DNA from: JACRPI01 sp041671005
GTDB taxonomy: Archaea; Nanobdellota; Nanobdellia; Woesearchaeales; DSVV01
Reading direction: 5' to 3'
Length of the DNA: 16,027 nt
Assembly (NCBI GenBank): GCA_041671005.1
Contig: JBAZCJ010000022.1
Coordinates: 1 to 16,027, forward strand
Positions 1 through 6,564 of the stretch are shown piece after piece. Numbering within the stretch: position 1 is the stretch's first letter; each line of letters opens with the position of its first letter. The position numbers were made by a program, and so were the translations under genes. The notes below the pieces were generated by a model that searched no databases, was not told the DNA's origin, and was given only the letters and a program-made list of their open reading frames with translations.

Positions 1-321
1 ATTACTTCGTATGCAATTTATAACAAAATAGGTTCTGGTATGTTTGCAGAGCTTTTATTTGCTCGGAAAATTCCTCTCCATATTTGTTCAAATTCATGGA
101 AATTTGATCCATCAGCAACAATGAAACATAAAGAGATTATTGAACAACGTTCTCCAAAAGAAGTTTGGCAAGATGCTCCAAAACATGTTTTTGTTGAAGA
201 TCCTGCATTTGAACCAATAATTATGCCTCATGTTTATTCTATTATTTCAGAATTGGGTGTTTTAACACCAGCAACATTTTTGAAACAGGTTAAATTGAGT
301 TATCTGTGGATGAGGAAGTAA
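1..321 (+). CDS. eIF-2B alpha-like / ribose-1,5-bisphosphate isomerase family protein, C-terminal part
   Basis: The frame is open from base 1, so the gene begins upstream and only its last 106 codons are here. The visible part has the family's nucleotide-sugar/initiation-factor fold signature: an NKIG motif at fragment residues 9-12, then a hydrophobic strand leading to ICSNSWKFDP, where R15P isomerases and eIF-2B-like proteins carry a similar strand ending in KF-P. A late acidic-hydrophobic stretch ends in ISELGVLTP, matching the family's I-TE-G-L-P end. The family includes R15P isomerase (archaeal AMP/pentose phosphate pathway with type III RuBisCO), MtnA and aIF2B regulatory-like proteins. 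The residues that separate these lie upstream, so the exact function is open. It converges on hjc and their coding ends overlap by 32 bases. Confidence 0.75.
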   Translation: MTSYAIYNKIGSGMFAELLFARKIPLHICSNSWKFDPSATMKHKEIIEQRSPKEVWQDAPKHVFVEDPAFEPIIMPHVYSIISELGVLTPATFLKQVKLSYLWMRK

Positions 322-712
322 ATTTTCCGAGAATTTCTTCAAAGAGTAATCCTTTATATTTTATATTTTCTATTGTAATAACAACACTGTTTTCTGTTAA
401 TACTAAATTATCCATACTGATAAAATGCCAGGGTGTTTTATTAAAGCGAACAGCAATCCATGGTTCTGCACCAAATTTTTTTGCAAATTCTTGAAATGTT
501 TGAACATCTTCTTTTGAAATGTATATTGAATTACTTTTGGAACTTTTGCATTCAATTGCAAGTTTTCTTGTTGCGTTTCCTGCAATAACATCTGCAGAAG
601 GATATTGTGTATTTCCAGACCCAGCAATACGAATTGCTGCCCATTCTCTTGTTTTCCAGAATAAATGGATTAATTCTCTTTCGTAACTAATTCCTTTGCT
701 TTTACGACTCAT
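290..712 (-). CDS. hjc: Holliday junction resolvase Hjc
   Basis: Archaeal Hjc cuts four-way DNA junctions during recombination and fork restart. It is a dimeric nuclease of the PD-(D/E)XK fold. The 140-residue product has the family order: YERELIHLF near the N-terminus, with the metal-site Glu at residue 11 and Arg12; an AGSG turn (30-33); SADVIAG with Asp41; then AIECKSS with Glu54 and Lys56, the E-x-K of the active site. Length is normal for the family. The ATG at 712 is supported by a TATA-like element (about 733-742 on the minus strand) centred about 25 bases upstream, giving a leaderless or nearly leaderless mRNA. The gene is divergent from the histone gene and overlaps the preceding plus-strand gene tail to tail. 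Confidence 0.93.
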   Translation of the reverse strand: MSRKSKGISYERELIHLFWKTREWAAIRIAGSGNTQYPSADVIAGNATRKLAIECKSSKSNSIYISKEDVQTFQEFAKKFGAEPWIAVRFNKTPWHFISMDNLVLTENSVVITIENIKYKGLLFEEILGKFTSSSTDNSI

Positions 713-732
713 AATTTTTTATTTTTTTAATT

Positions 733-742
733 GTATATATTG
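733..742 (-). promoter_or_regulatory. TATA box of hjc
   Basis: Read on the minus strand, an ATATATAC element is centred about 25 bases before the hjc ATG. This spacing places the transcription start at or beside the start codon. Confidence 0.5.
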
Positions 743-773
743 TTTTCCAAAACTTGTCAAATATTCATTCCAA

Positions 774-784
774 AAATATATAAA
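774..784 (+). promoter_or_regulatory. TATA box of the histone gene
   Basis: TATATAA at 777-783 is preceded by an A-rich CCAAAAA segment (a plausible BRE) and centred 27 bases before the ATG at 807. The block from TCC to AAACAA is almost identical to the promoter of the membrane-protein gene at 2065. Confidence 0.7.
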
Positions 785-806
785 CAAACTAGTTCTATAT
801 GGTTGT

Positions 807-1016
807 ATGTCAAAACGTGGGATTCCTTTAGCTGCAATGGAAATCTTATTAAAAAAAGCTGGTGCTCCTCGAGTAAGTGATAAAGCGAAAGAAGTTCTTC
901 GAGATATTATTGAAGACAAAGGTCAAGAGATTGCAATAATGGCAATTCGTTATGCAAATCATGCAGGTAGAAAAACTGTGAAGGCTGGCGATGTGAAATT
1001 GGTTGTGAAATCTTAA
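807..1016 (+). CDS. archaeal histone (single histone fold)
   Basis: A 69-residue histone-fold protein of the HMfA/HMfB type that packages DNA as dimers stacking into longer filaments. It aligns end to end with known archaeal histones: LAAMEILLKKAGAPRVSD forms helix 1 and loop 1 (AGA-RVSD is the usual minor-groove contact loop), a long amphipathic helix 2 covers about residues 25-52, and AGRKTVKAGDV (53-63) is the loop 2/helix 3 signature with the R-K-T DNA-contact triad. The frame is open further upstream to 696, but only the ATG at 807 gives the correct length and sits 27 bases after a strong TATA box, so the mRNA is probably leaderless. Its stop codon shares TTAA with the stop of the convergent rnz gene. 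Confidence 0.95.
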   Translation: MSKRGIPLAAMEILLKKAGAPRVSDKAKEVLRDIIEDKGQEIAIMAIRYANHAGRKTVKAGDVKLVVKS

Positions 1017-1912
1017 ACAGTTATTCTCATTCCATCATAGGCAAGAGTAACATTATGGAATACATCTTTTGCTTCTTGCTCTTGTTCTGCTTTTTCTTTG
1101 TATCTTTGTGAGAAATGATTAAGAATTAATTTTTGTACATTTGCAGTATGCGCTATTAATGCTGCTTGTTTTATTGTTAAATGTTTATATTGTTCTGCTT
1201 TTTCTACTTCTCTTTCCATATATGTTGCTTCACAAATAAGAATATCAGCCCCTTCTGCTATGTTTAGACAATTTTTACATTGACCTGTATCTGTAATGAC
1301 TCCTATAATTTTTCCTTGTACAATGTACGTTGTTTTTTTTGGTGATATTTTTTTTCCATTGAATGTTATTGTTTTATTTTTTTGCAGCATTCCTAATAAT
1401 GGGCCATCTGGAATTCCAATTTTTTTTATTGCAGCAACATCTATTCTTCTCTTATTTGTTTCTCGTATTTGAAATCCTATACATGGAATTGCATGTTCTA
1501 ATGAAAACGCTTCTACTTCAATATCTTCATTTTCTATAAATGTTCCTTTATCAACTTCTTTTATTGTTAATTTTAATTTATTATCAAATGGAAAAGCTTC
1601 AAGCATTTGTGTAATTTTCTTTTTTATTCCTTTAGGGCCATATATTTCTAATGGTTCTTCTTTTTTTGCATATTCAGAAGCGCTTAATGTTTGTAATAAC
1701 CCAGGTAATCCAAGAACATGGTCACCATGCCAATGACTGATAAGAATTTTAGTTATACGTGTTGCAGATTCTTCTGCTTCTTTGAACTGTCTTTGAGTTC
1801 CTTCACCGCAGTCAAGCAATATACCTTCTTTACCACATTTAATTAAAAGACTACTATGGTTTCGTTCTTTTGTAGGCACCATTGCTCCTGTTCCTAAAAA
1901 TATTAGTTCCAT
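1013..1912 (-). CDS. rnz: ribonuclease Z (tRNA 3' endonuclease)
   Basis: RNase Z removes the 3' trailer of pre-tRNA before CCA addition; it is a zinc-dependent metallo-beta-lactamase-fold enzyme. The 299-residue product is the short, homodimeric form and is full length. Visible in order: FLGTGAMVPT at 5-14, the HWHGDH metal motif at 60-65 (SHWHGDHVLGLPGLL), His140 in SLEH, Asp208 in TDTG and His266 in NHFSQRY, which together give the complete two-zinc ligand set. A long insertion between about 75 and 130 is the region expected for the tRNA-binding arm. The ATG at 1912 has a TTAATAA element centred about 25 bases upstream. The gene converges on the histone gene with overlapping stops. Confidence 0.95.
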   Translation of the reverse strand: MELIFLGTGAMVPTKERNHSSLLIKCGKEGILLDCGEGTQRQFKEAEESATRITKILISHWHGDHVLGLPGLLQTLSASEYAKKEEPLEIYGPKGIKKKITQMLEAFPFDNKLKLTIKEVDKGTFIENEDIEVEAFSLEHAIPCIGFQIRETNKRRIDVAAIKKIGIPDGPLLGMLQKNKTITFNGKKISPKKTTYIVQGKIIGVITDTGQCKNCLNIAEGADILICEATYMEREVEKAEQYKHLTIKQAALIAHTANVQKLILNHFSQRYKEKAEQEQEAKDVFHNVTLAYDGMRITV

Positions 1913-1930
1913 AGTGCATTGAGTGGTGTT

Positions 1931-1940
1931 CTTTTATTAA
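1931..1940 (-). promoter_or_regulatory. TATA-like element of rnz
   Basis: TTAATAAAAG on the minus strand is centred about 25 bases before the rnz ATG, the same spacing as the other promoters here. Confidence 0.4.
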
Positions 1941-1966
1941 AAAATAGTAAATATATTTTTTAATTC

Positions 1967-2009
1967 CACGAATCCACATCCTCCGTATTTCTTCTATAGT
2001 GTATTCGTG
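1967..2009. repeat. imperfect inverted repeat, possible small RNA or regulatory hairpin
   Basis: CACGAAT at 1967-1973 pairs perfectly with ATTCGTG at 2003-2009. After one mismatch the stem continues as CAC (1975-1977) with GTG (1999-2001), leaving a loop of about 21 bases. The segment is less AT-rich than the flanking spacer. It lies in the 152-base region between the divergent rnz and membrane-protein genes and is explained by neither. No C or D boxes and no tRNA features are visible. TATA-like elements lie at plausible distances on both sides, so the strand of any transcript is unclear. Confidence 0.35.
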
Positions 2010-2029
2010 TTATATATAGTTTTGCTCCA

Positions 2030-2043
2030 AAAAATATATAAAC
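2030..2043 (+). promoter_or_regulatory. TATA box of the membrane-protein gene
   Basis: TATATAA at 2035-2041 is centred 27 bases before the ATG at 2065 and sits in a CCAAAAAATATATAAACAA context nearly identical to the histone promoter. Confidence 0.65.
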
Positions 2044-2064
2044 AACGTTCTCTTGAAAAATAAC

Positions 2065-2565
2065 ATGGGGTCAAAAAAAAAACATACTGCAAAACATGTT
2101 AAAGCATTCATGTTTTTTCTCTCAGTACTTGTTATTCTTGGTGCAATTGTTTTTGCAAATTCCTTTACTGGTGTTACAGGAGCAGTAACTGCTGATGATT
2201 TGAATGATGATGTTTTATTAACATATAAAGAAGCTTTTAATGAAAAAGCAAATGGGATGCCTGATATTGTGTTTAGAATTTTTGGTGAAGAAGTCATAAA
2301 TATTTATCTTTCAGATATAGATGTAACGCTTTATGCTGTTCTTCAAGATGGTGAACTTGTTGATCTTGAACAAGGAGAGCAAGAAAGTCCAACTATGACA
2401 ATTACAACAACATATGATACAGTTGTTAAATTACAACAACACGATATAACACTTTCTCAAACAATTGATGATGGGTTAGTTAGTTTTTCTTCAGACAGTT
2501 ATATCAAAGAAGCAATGCTTTCAACTGTACTTTATAGTATTGATATCTATGATATGTTTGCATAA
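2065..2565 (+). CDS. small membrane-anchored protein, unknown (possibly SCP2-like outer domain)
   Basis: I do not recognise a specific family. The 166-residue product begins with a basic cytoplasmic tail (GSKKKHTAKHVK), followed by one hydrophobic segment at about residues 14-31, then an acidic domain of about 130 residues predicted outside the membrane. That domain holds alternating strands (DVTLYAVLQDGELVDLEQG, then PTMTITTTYDTVVKLQQ) whose rhythm resembles SCP2-type lipid-binding domains; this is a weak structural impression only. An in-frame TTG at 2053 was passed over because the ATG at 2065 lies 27 bases after the TATA box. The promoter looks as strong as the histone promoter. The gene stands alone between rnz and the thymidylate synthase gene. 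Confidence 0.7.
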   Translation: MGSKKKHTAKHVKAFMFFLSVLVILGAIVFANSFTGVTGAVTADDLNDDVLLTYKEAFNEKANGMPDIVFRIFGEEVINIYLSDIDVTLYAVLQDGELVDLEQGEQESPTMTITTTYDTVVKLQQHDITLSQTIDDGLVSFSSDSYIKEAMLSTVLYSIDIYDMFA

Positions 2566-2580
2566 AATTAAAGATAACAC

Positions 2581-2587
2581 TTATTAA
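2581..2587 (+). promoter_or_regulatory. TATA-like element of the thymidylate synthase gene
   Basis: TTATTAA is centred 26 bases before the ATG at 2610. Confidence 0.4.
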
Positions 2588-2609
2588 TTCTGTTCTTGTT
2601 TCTTTTTTT

Positions 2610-3971
2610 ATGGTTATTACTACTGGAAATCATTCTTGTGTTGCAATTGTTACACTTTGGACAAAAAAAGAGCTTGTAATAGAGAAACTTGCACTGTCTG
2701 ATTATTCGTTTGTTGGTCAGCTTTATTCTGTAGAGGATGGGATAAACACACTTCTTCGATCATTGTTGGCTCATAAAAATATACGACATATTATAATTGT
2801 GGGAAATGATTTGAGTGGTTCAGGAGAAGCGCTTATCTCTTTTTTTCAGAAAGGGATATGTGCACATAAAATTATCGATACACTTATTTGTCTTGATAAA
2901 GAAATTTCTGAATCTGCATTATCTTCTTTACGTCAAAATGTTTTTGTTCATGATTACAGGGCGATGACTGATTTTTCAGTATTGAAACAAATTATTGCAG
3001 CATTGCAATTGCTTCCTTCTTATGGTGTTAATGAATCTTTTCCAGAAAAAAAAATAATACTTCCTGAAACATTACCCTCTGAAAAAAGTGGTTTTACTAT
3101 TCGATATCCATATATTTGTGATGCATGGATAGAAATCCTTTCTCTGATTATGCATTTTGGTATTGTGAAAAAAAGCCAATATGAAATAGAACAGCGTGAA
3201 TTGTTAAATCTTATTACAATTATTGAACAAGAAAATCCTGATAGTCCACATATTACTTCTTTTTTTCCTTTTACAAAAAAAGATCTTGATTCTTATTATC
3301 CTCATATTATTACTGGGGTTCCTATTGAAGGGGTTGAATATTCATATGGTCAACGATTGCGTACACCTATTGATCAAATACAACAAGTAATAGATGTATT
3401 GCGTAAAACTCCTTATACTCGACGCGCAATAGCAATTACATGGGATGTACAAAAAGATATGTTTAGTGAAAAACCTCCTTGTCTTATTCTTACAGAGTTT
3501 ACAATTCAAGATTCATTATTGTACCTTACTGCTTTTTTTCGAAGTAATGATATGTTTCATGCATGGCCACGAAATGCGTTTGGATTACGAAAACTTCAAT
3601 CTATTGTATCTGAACAACTTGGTATTTCTTCAGGAAGTCTAACGGTCATTTCTCAAAGTGCTCATATATATCAAAATAATTGGACTTCAGCTCAACAAAT
3701 TTTAAATGAACACGGTATATTATTAAAAGAAATATGTGATCCGCGTGGTAATTTTGTTATTACAGTTACAGATATGATTCATATTATGCATGTTTCTTCT
3801 TTAGGTCAAAGAATACAAGAATTTTCAGGTACAGAAGTTCATTCATTGTACATGCAGATTCTTCCATATGTTAGTGAGTTGTCTCATGCATTATATCTTG
3901 GTGCTGAACTTCAGCGGGCATTTTTTGCATTACAAAATAAAATTTCTTTTACTCAAGATCAGCCTTTTTAA
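2610..3971 (+). CDS. thyA: thymidylate synthase with MtrA-like N-terminal and DUF4346-like C-terminal regions
   Basis: The core (about residues 165-370) is a ThyA-type thymidylate synthase, which methylates dUMP to dTMP. Visible: YGQRLRTPIDQI (246-257), the phosphate-binding pair R271-R272, the nucleophile Cys291 in KPPCL, FRSNDMFHAWPRNAFGL (310-326) with Asn322 in the usual base-reading position, and SAHIYQ (350-355) with His352 and Tyr354. At 453 residues it is far longer than classical ThyA (about 265-300). Residues 8-135 (VAIVTLW, then INTLLRSLLAHKNIRHIIIVGNDLSG) resemble tetrahydromethanopterin methyltransferase subunit A (MtrA). The C-terminal 375-445 has DPRGNFVI and HALYLGAELQRA, which I associate with DUF4346. 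The flanking assignments are from memory of family patterns. The extra parts suggest a non-standard folate or pterin donor, which is inference. No partner gene is adjacent. Confidence 0.87.
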   Translation: MVITTGNHSCVAIVTLWTKKELVIEKLALSDYSFVGQLYSVEDGINTLLRSLLAHKNIRHIIIVGNDLSGSGEALISFFQKGICAHKIIDTLICLDKEISESALSSLRQNVFVHDYRAMTDFSVLKQIIAALQLLPSYGVNESFPEKKIILPETLPSEKSGFTIRYPYICDAWIEILSLIMHFGIVKKSQYEIEQRELLNLITIIEQENPDSPHITSFFPFTKKDLDSYYPHIITGVPIEGVEYSYGQRLRTPIDQIQQVIDVLRKTPYTRRAIAITWDVQKDMFSEKPPCLILTEFTIQDSLLYLTAFFRSNDMFHAWPRNAFGLRKLQSIVSEQLGISSGSLTVISQSAHIYQNNWTSAQQILNEHGILLKEICDPRGNFVITVTDMIHIMHVSSLGQRIQEFSGTEVHSLYMQILPYVSELSHALYLGAELQRAFFALQNKISFTQDQPF

Positions 3972-3992
3972 TATGCGAAGTTTTCTAAAGAT

Positions 3993-3999
3993 TTATTAA
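3993..3999 (+). promoter_or_regulatory. TATA-like element of endA
   Basis: TTATTAA is centred 26 bases before the endA ATG, in the 50-base gap after the thymidylate synthase gene. Confidence 0.4.
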
Positions 4000-4021
4000 T
4001 GACTTCTTTATAATTAGAGGT

Positions 4022-4555
4022 ATGGTAACACCAAAATTAATTACATGCAGTATTACTTCAGATATTGTTCAGACTGAGGATTCTGATCTTGCACGTGAAC
4101 TTTACAATCAAGGCCGGTATGGTACTATTGCTGGGAAAAAAGTTCAACTTTCATTTTTGGAAGCATATTTTTTATTTCAAAAAGGAAGGATAAAAATTAA
4201 GGATAAATTAGGTAAAAAACTTTCTGAAGATTCATTTTTACGTAGAGCACAACGTAAAGAAAAACAATTTTGGATAAAATCATGTGTATTTAAAAATTTA
4301 CGCGAACGAGGGTATATTGTTAAAACTGCATTGAAATTTGGTGCAGATTTTAGAGTTTATGATAGAGGTATTAAACCAGGAGAGGATCATGCAAAATGGA
4401 TAGTTTTTCCAGTGTATGAAACAGATATTATGACTTGGTATGATTTTTCAGCAAAAAACAGAGTAGCTCATAGTACAAAAAAACGTTTATTATTGGCAGT
4501 TGTTGATCAAGAAGGGGATGTTAGTTATTGGGAAACGAGATGGATTAGGCCATAA
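4022..4555 (+). CDS. endA: tRNA-splicing endonuclease EndA
   Basis: EndA cuts introns from pre-tRNA at bulge-helix-bulge structures. The 177-residue size fits the homotetrameric (alpha-4) archaeal class, as in Methanocaldococcus jannaschii. The N-terminal domain includes the structural YGTIAGKKVQLSFLEAYFL stretch (33-51). The C-terminal catalytic domain carries Tyr113 in DFRVYDRG, His123 in DHAKWIVFP and a Lys in AHSTKKRLLLAVVD (153 or 154; 154 by alignment to the known triad), so the Tyr-His-Lys triad is intact. The acidic stretch near the C-terminus ends in the usual aromatic YWETRWIRP tail. It is a monocistronic unit: a TATA-like element 26 bases upstream, and a new TATA box for the next gene directly after its stop. 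Confidence 0.95.
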   Translation: MVTPKLITCSITSDIVQTEDSDLARELYNQGRYGTIAGKKVQLSFLEAYFLFQKGRIKIKDKLGKKLSEDSFLRRAQRKEKQFWIKSCVFKNLRERGYIVKTALKFGADFRVYDRGIKPGEDHAKWIVFPVYETDIMTWYDFSAKNRVAHSTKKRLLLAVVDQEGDVSYWETRWIRP

Positions 4556-4557
4556 GC

Positions 4558-4564
4558 TATATAA
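4558..4564 (+). promoter_or_regulatory. TATA box of the winged-helix/lipoprotein operon
   Basis: TATATAA lies directly after the endA stop and is centred 27 bases before the ATG at 4588. Confidence 0.6.
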
Positions 4565-4587
4565 AACCCATAACCCTTTCTTTTTTA

Positions 4588-5487
4588 ATGATTAATAAAG
4601 AAGATATTCTTCAGGCAGTTAAGTTAAAAGGATATGTAATCCCTTCTGATTTGAGTAAACAGTTTACTGTTGATACTTTTATTATGGGTGCAGTGCTTTC
4701 TGATCTTGTTTCAGAAAAAAAACTGTTTGTATCATCAGTTAAAATTGGTGGGACTCCAGTTTATTATATTCCTGAAGCACGAGAAAAATTACAAGAGCTT
4801 TTTAAATATCTTAATGAGAAAGATAAACAAACGTATCAACTTCTTCAAGAAAAATTAGTTCTTGTTGATACTGCTCAAACTCCATTAGTTCGTGTTTCTT
4901 TACGAAATATTAAAGATTTTTCAAAACCTATCGAGGTTACTGCACAAGGAACTACTCAGTTATTTTGGAAATGGTATCTTGCATCAGATGAAGAAGTTAA
5001 TCAAAAAATTCATTCGTTTCTTACGCCAATGCAAGAATCAGTTCAAGAAAAAGTTGAAATTAAAAAAGAAATAAAACTTGAAGTAAAACCGGAAATTACA
5101 TTAGAAGTTCCAGAAAAGAAAATAATAAAAAAGGAAATAATAAAAAAAGATAAGCAGCAATCATTATCTGTTATTCCAGATGATGCATTTGTTCAAAGTG
5201 TTTCTGCTTTTTTTACTCAAAAAGCTATTACTCTTAGTGATATTATTGTTGTTAAAAAAGGTGAAATCGAATGTATTGCTCATATTCCTTCTTCTATAGG
5301 GGTATTTGATTATTATTGTAAAGCAAAGAATAAGAAAAAATGTACAGAAGGAGAAATTGCGAGTGCTTTTGTTGCAGCTCAATTGAAAAAATTGCCTGCA
5401 TTGTTTTTGATACCGGGGGAAATCCCTAAAAAACTTAAAATGCAAGATTATCCTAATATGAAGATATTAACAATGGAGGGATTTTAA
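4588..5487 (+). CDS. unknown protein: winged-helix-like N-terminus, charged linker, nuclease-fold-like C-terminus
   Basis: I do not recognise a named family. The 299-residue product has three visible parts. Residues 1-65 look like a winged helix (KEDILQAVKLKGYVIPSDLSKQF, a second helix, then a VYYIP wing). Residues 66-145 are a mixed helical region. A Lys/Glu-rich low-complexity linker (about 145-190) is likely coiled or extended. Residues 195-299 form a compact alpha/beta domain whose order (GEIECIAHIPSSIG, a DYYCKAKNKKK strand with a Lys-rich end, a helix with AAQLKKLPALFLIPGE) is reminiscent of restriction-endonuclease-like folds; the catalytic D/E-x-K is not obvious and may be degenerate. 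That is a structural guess. Its stop overlaps the ATG of the lipoprotein gene by one base (TAATG), so the two are probably translated together. Confidence 0.72.
   Translation: MINKEDILQAVKLKGYVIPSDLSKQFTVDTFIMGAVLSDLVSEKKLFVSSVKIGGTPVYYIPEAREKLQELFKYLNEKDKQTYQLLQEKLVLVDTAQTPLVRVSLRNIKDFSKPIEVTAQGTTQLFWKWYLASDEEVNQKIHSFLTPMQESVQEKVEIKKEIKLEVKPEITLEVPEKKIIKKEIIKKDKQQSLSVIPDDAFVQSVSAFFTQKAITLSDIIVVKKGEIECIAHIPSSIGVFDYYCKAKNKKKCTEGEIASAFVAAQLKKLPALFLIPGEIPKKLKMQDYPNMKILTMEGF
5475..5480 (+). promoter_or_regulatory. Shine-Dalgarno sequence for the lipoprotein gene
   Basis: GGAGGG ends six bases before the ATG at 5487, inside the end of the preceding gene. It supports re-initiation at that ATG and contrasts with the apparently leaderless first genes of this window. 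Confidence 0.7.
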
Positions 5488-6173
5488 TGAAATGGAATAT
5501 TGCTTTGATATTAGTATTTTTATTATTAATAGGGTGTGGACAAAAAACAGTTTATGTTTGTTCTGATGAAACACAAGTTGAAGATGCAACAGAGTGTGCA
5601 GAATCAATAATTGAAGAATCAATGGTTATATCTGAAACAATACAAGCAGAGACAATAGAAAGTATTGCTTCTGAAGAAACTGCAGTTGAACCTGCAACAG
5701 ATACATCACAGCAATCATATGTTCTTTCTGATAGTGAAAAAGCATTACTTGCAGAACGGTTTACTCCTTCAGTTCGAGCAGTTTTATCTACTCCTCTTGT
5801 AAAGAATTTACATATTGGAGATGTTTATGTTGTCGGTTTAGCAGTACAAAATATTCTTGGAGCTTCATCACATGATTTTGTTGTTGATATTAAATTTAGG
5901 GAAGCAAAGGATTTTAGCGGAAGTATTTTAGAAACTGATGATGAACTTGTCCAAGCATGGTTTGAGAAAAATATTTTTACTACATACACTTTACAAAGAA
6001 ATGAGGAAATTACATTACCTATCATTATTGAAGTTGGTGATTATTTAACAGAAACTGGAGATCCTGTCATTCCTGGAACATATATTTATGATGTATATAT
6101 TAGTTATATTACTAACGCAGGAAATACAGATGAATATCAGGATCTTGTGCTAACAGTACAAGTTACGGAATAA
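5487..6173 (+). CDS. secreted lipoprotein, unknown function
   Basis: The 228-residue product starts with a short signal: Lys2, a hydrophobic core IALILVFLLL, then LIGC, a lipobox with the lipid-carrying Cys at residue 17. The mature protein is predicted to sit on the outer face of the membrane. Residues 25-75 are an acidic, Ser/Thr/Glu-rich spacer beginning with a YVCSDETQVEDATEC segment, a Cys-bearing motif I have seen on archaeal surface proteins. Residues 80-228 are beta-rich, with NLHIGDVYVVGLAVQNILG and an end like PGTYIYDVYISY, suggesting an immunoglobulin-like or CARDB-like domain; that is inference. It is second in an operon, with a strong ribosome site. Its 3' end overlaps the convergent Nudix gene by 11 bases. 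Confidence 0.82.
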   Translation: MKWNIALILVFLLLIGCGQKTVYVCSDETQVEDATECAESIIEESMVISETIQAETIESIASEETAVEPATDTSQQSYVLSDSEKALLAERFTPSVRAVLSTPLVKNLHIGDVYVVGLAVQNILGASSHDFVVDIKFREAKDFSGSILETDDELVQAWFEKNIFTTYTLQRNEEITLPIIIEVGDYLTETGDPVIPGTYIYDVYISYITNAGNTDEYQDLVLTVQVTE

Positions 6174-6564
6174 AATTATTTATTATTTTTTTTAATATTT
6201 TATCCTTAAACTCAATATTTTTCAATTCTTCTTTAGGCACCCATTGCATATCAGTATGTTCATGACTTAATTGAACATTTGTTTCTTTTACGGTGCAGAG
6301 GTAGGTAATGCGTACAATATGCTTTTCTTCATTTTTGAATACTGTTGATGCATCGAGAATTTGTTTTATTTCATCAAGTTCTAAATTTGTTTCTTCTTTG
6401 ATTTCTCTTCTAAGGCCGTCTATTGGATCTTCACCAAATTCTGTTCTGCCTCCTGGAATGTCCCACGCTGCTTCTAAATGTTTATATTTTGCTGAACGCT
6501 TGATTAAAAGAATTTTATTGTCTTGTTCAATAATTGCCTTTACGCCGATTTGTTGTGTTGTCAT
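6163..6564 (-). CDS. Nudix hydrolase
   Basis: Nudix enzymes cleave nucleoside diphosphates linked to another group. The 133-residue, single-domain product carries the box G-x5-E-x7-RE-U-x-EE-x-G-U from Gly39: GRTEFGE, then RREIKEETNL, with Glu54, Glu57 and Glu58 as metal ligands. The Gly near the end of the box is replaced by Asn60, a change tolerated in many members. The preceding AWDIPGG and KILLIKRSAKY fit MutT/ADP-ribose-pyrophosphatase-like sequences, but the substrate cannot be read from the sequence. It is the last gene of a three-gene operon: its ATG overlaps the HIT gene's stop (ATGA). Its first five codons (MTTQQ) are identical to those of the HIT gene. Confidence 0.93.
   Translation of the reverse strand: MTTQQIGVKAIIEQDNKILLIKRSAKYKHLEAAWDIPGGRTEFGEDPIDGLRREIKEETNLELDEIKQILDASTVFKNEEKHIVRITYLCTVKETNVQLSHEHTDMQWVPKEELKNIEFKDKILKKIINNFIP

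Noticed and set aside
696..806. N-terminal extension of the histone gene in the same open frame
   Set aside because: The extension would run through the TATA box, and the 69-residue version from 807 matches archaeal histones end to end.
1967..2009. Second C/D box sRNA in the rnz upstream hairpin
   Set aside because: No RTGATGA or CTGA boxes are present on either strand inside the stem, so it is kept only as an unexplained inverted repeat.
5020..5160. Lys/Glu-rich repetitive stretch, considered as a tandem repeat
   Set aside because: It is a low-complexity linker inside a clear reading frame, with no regular DNA repeat unit.
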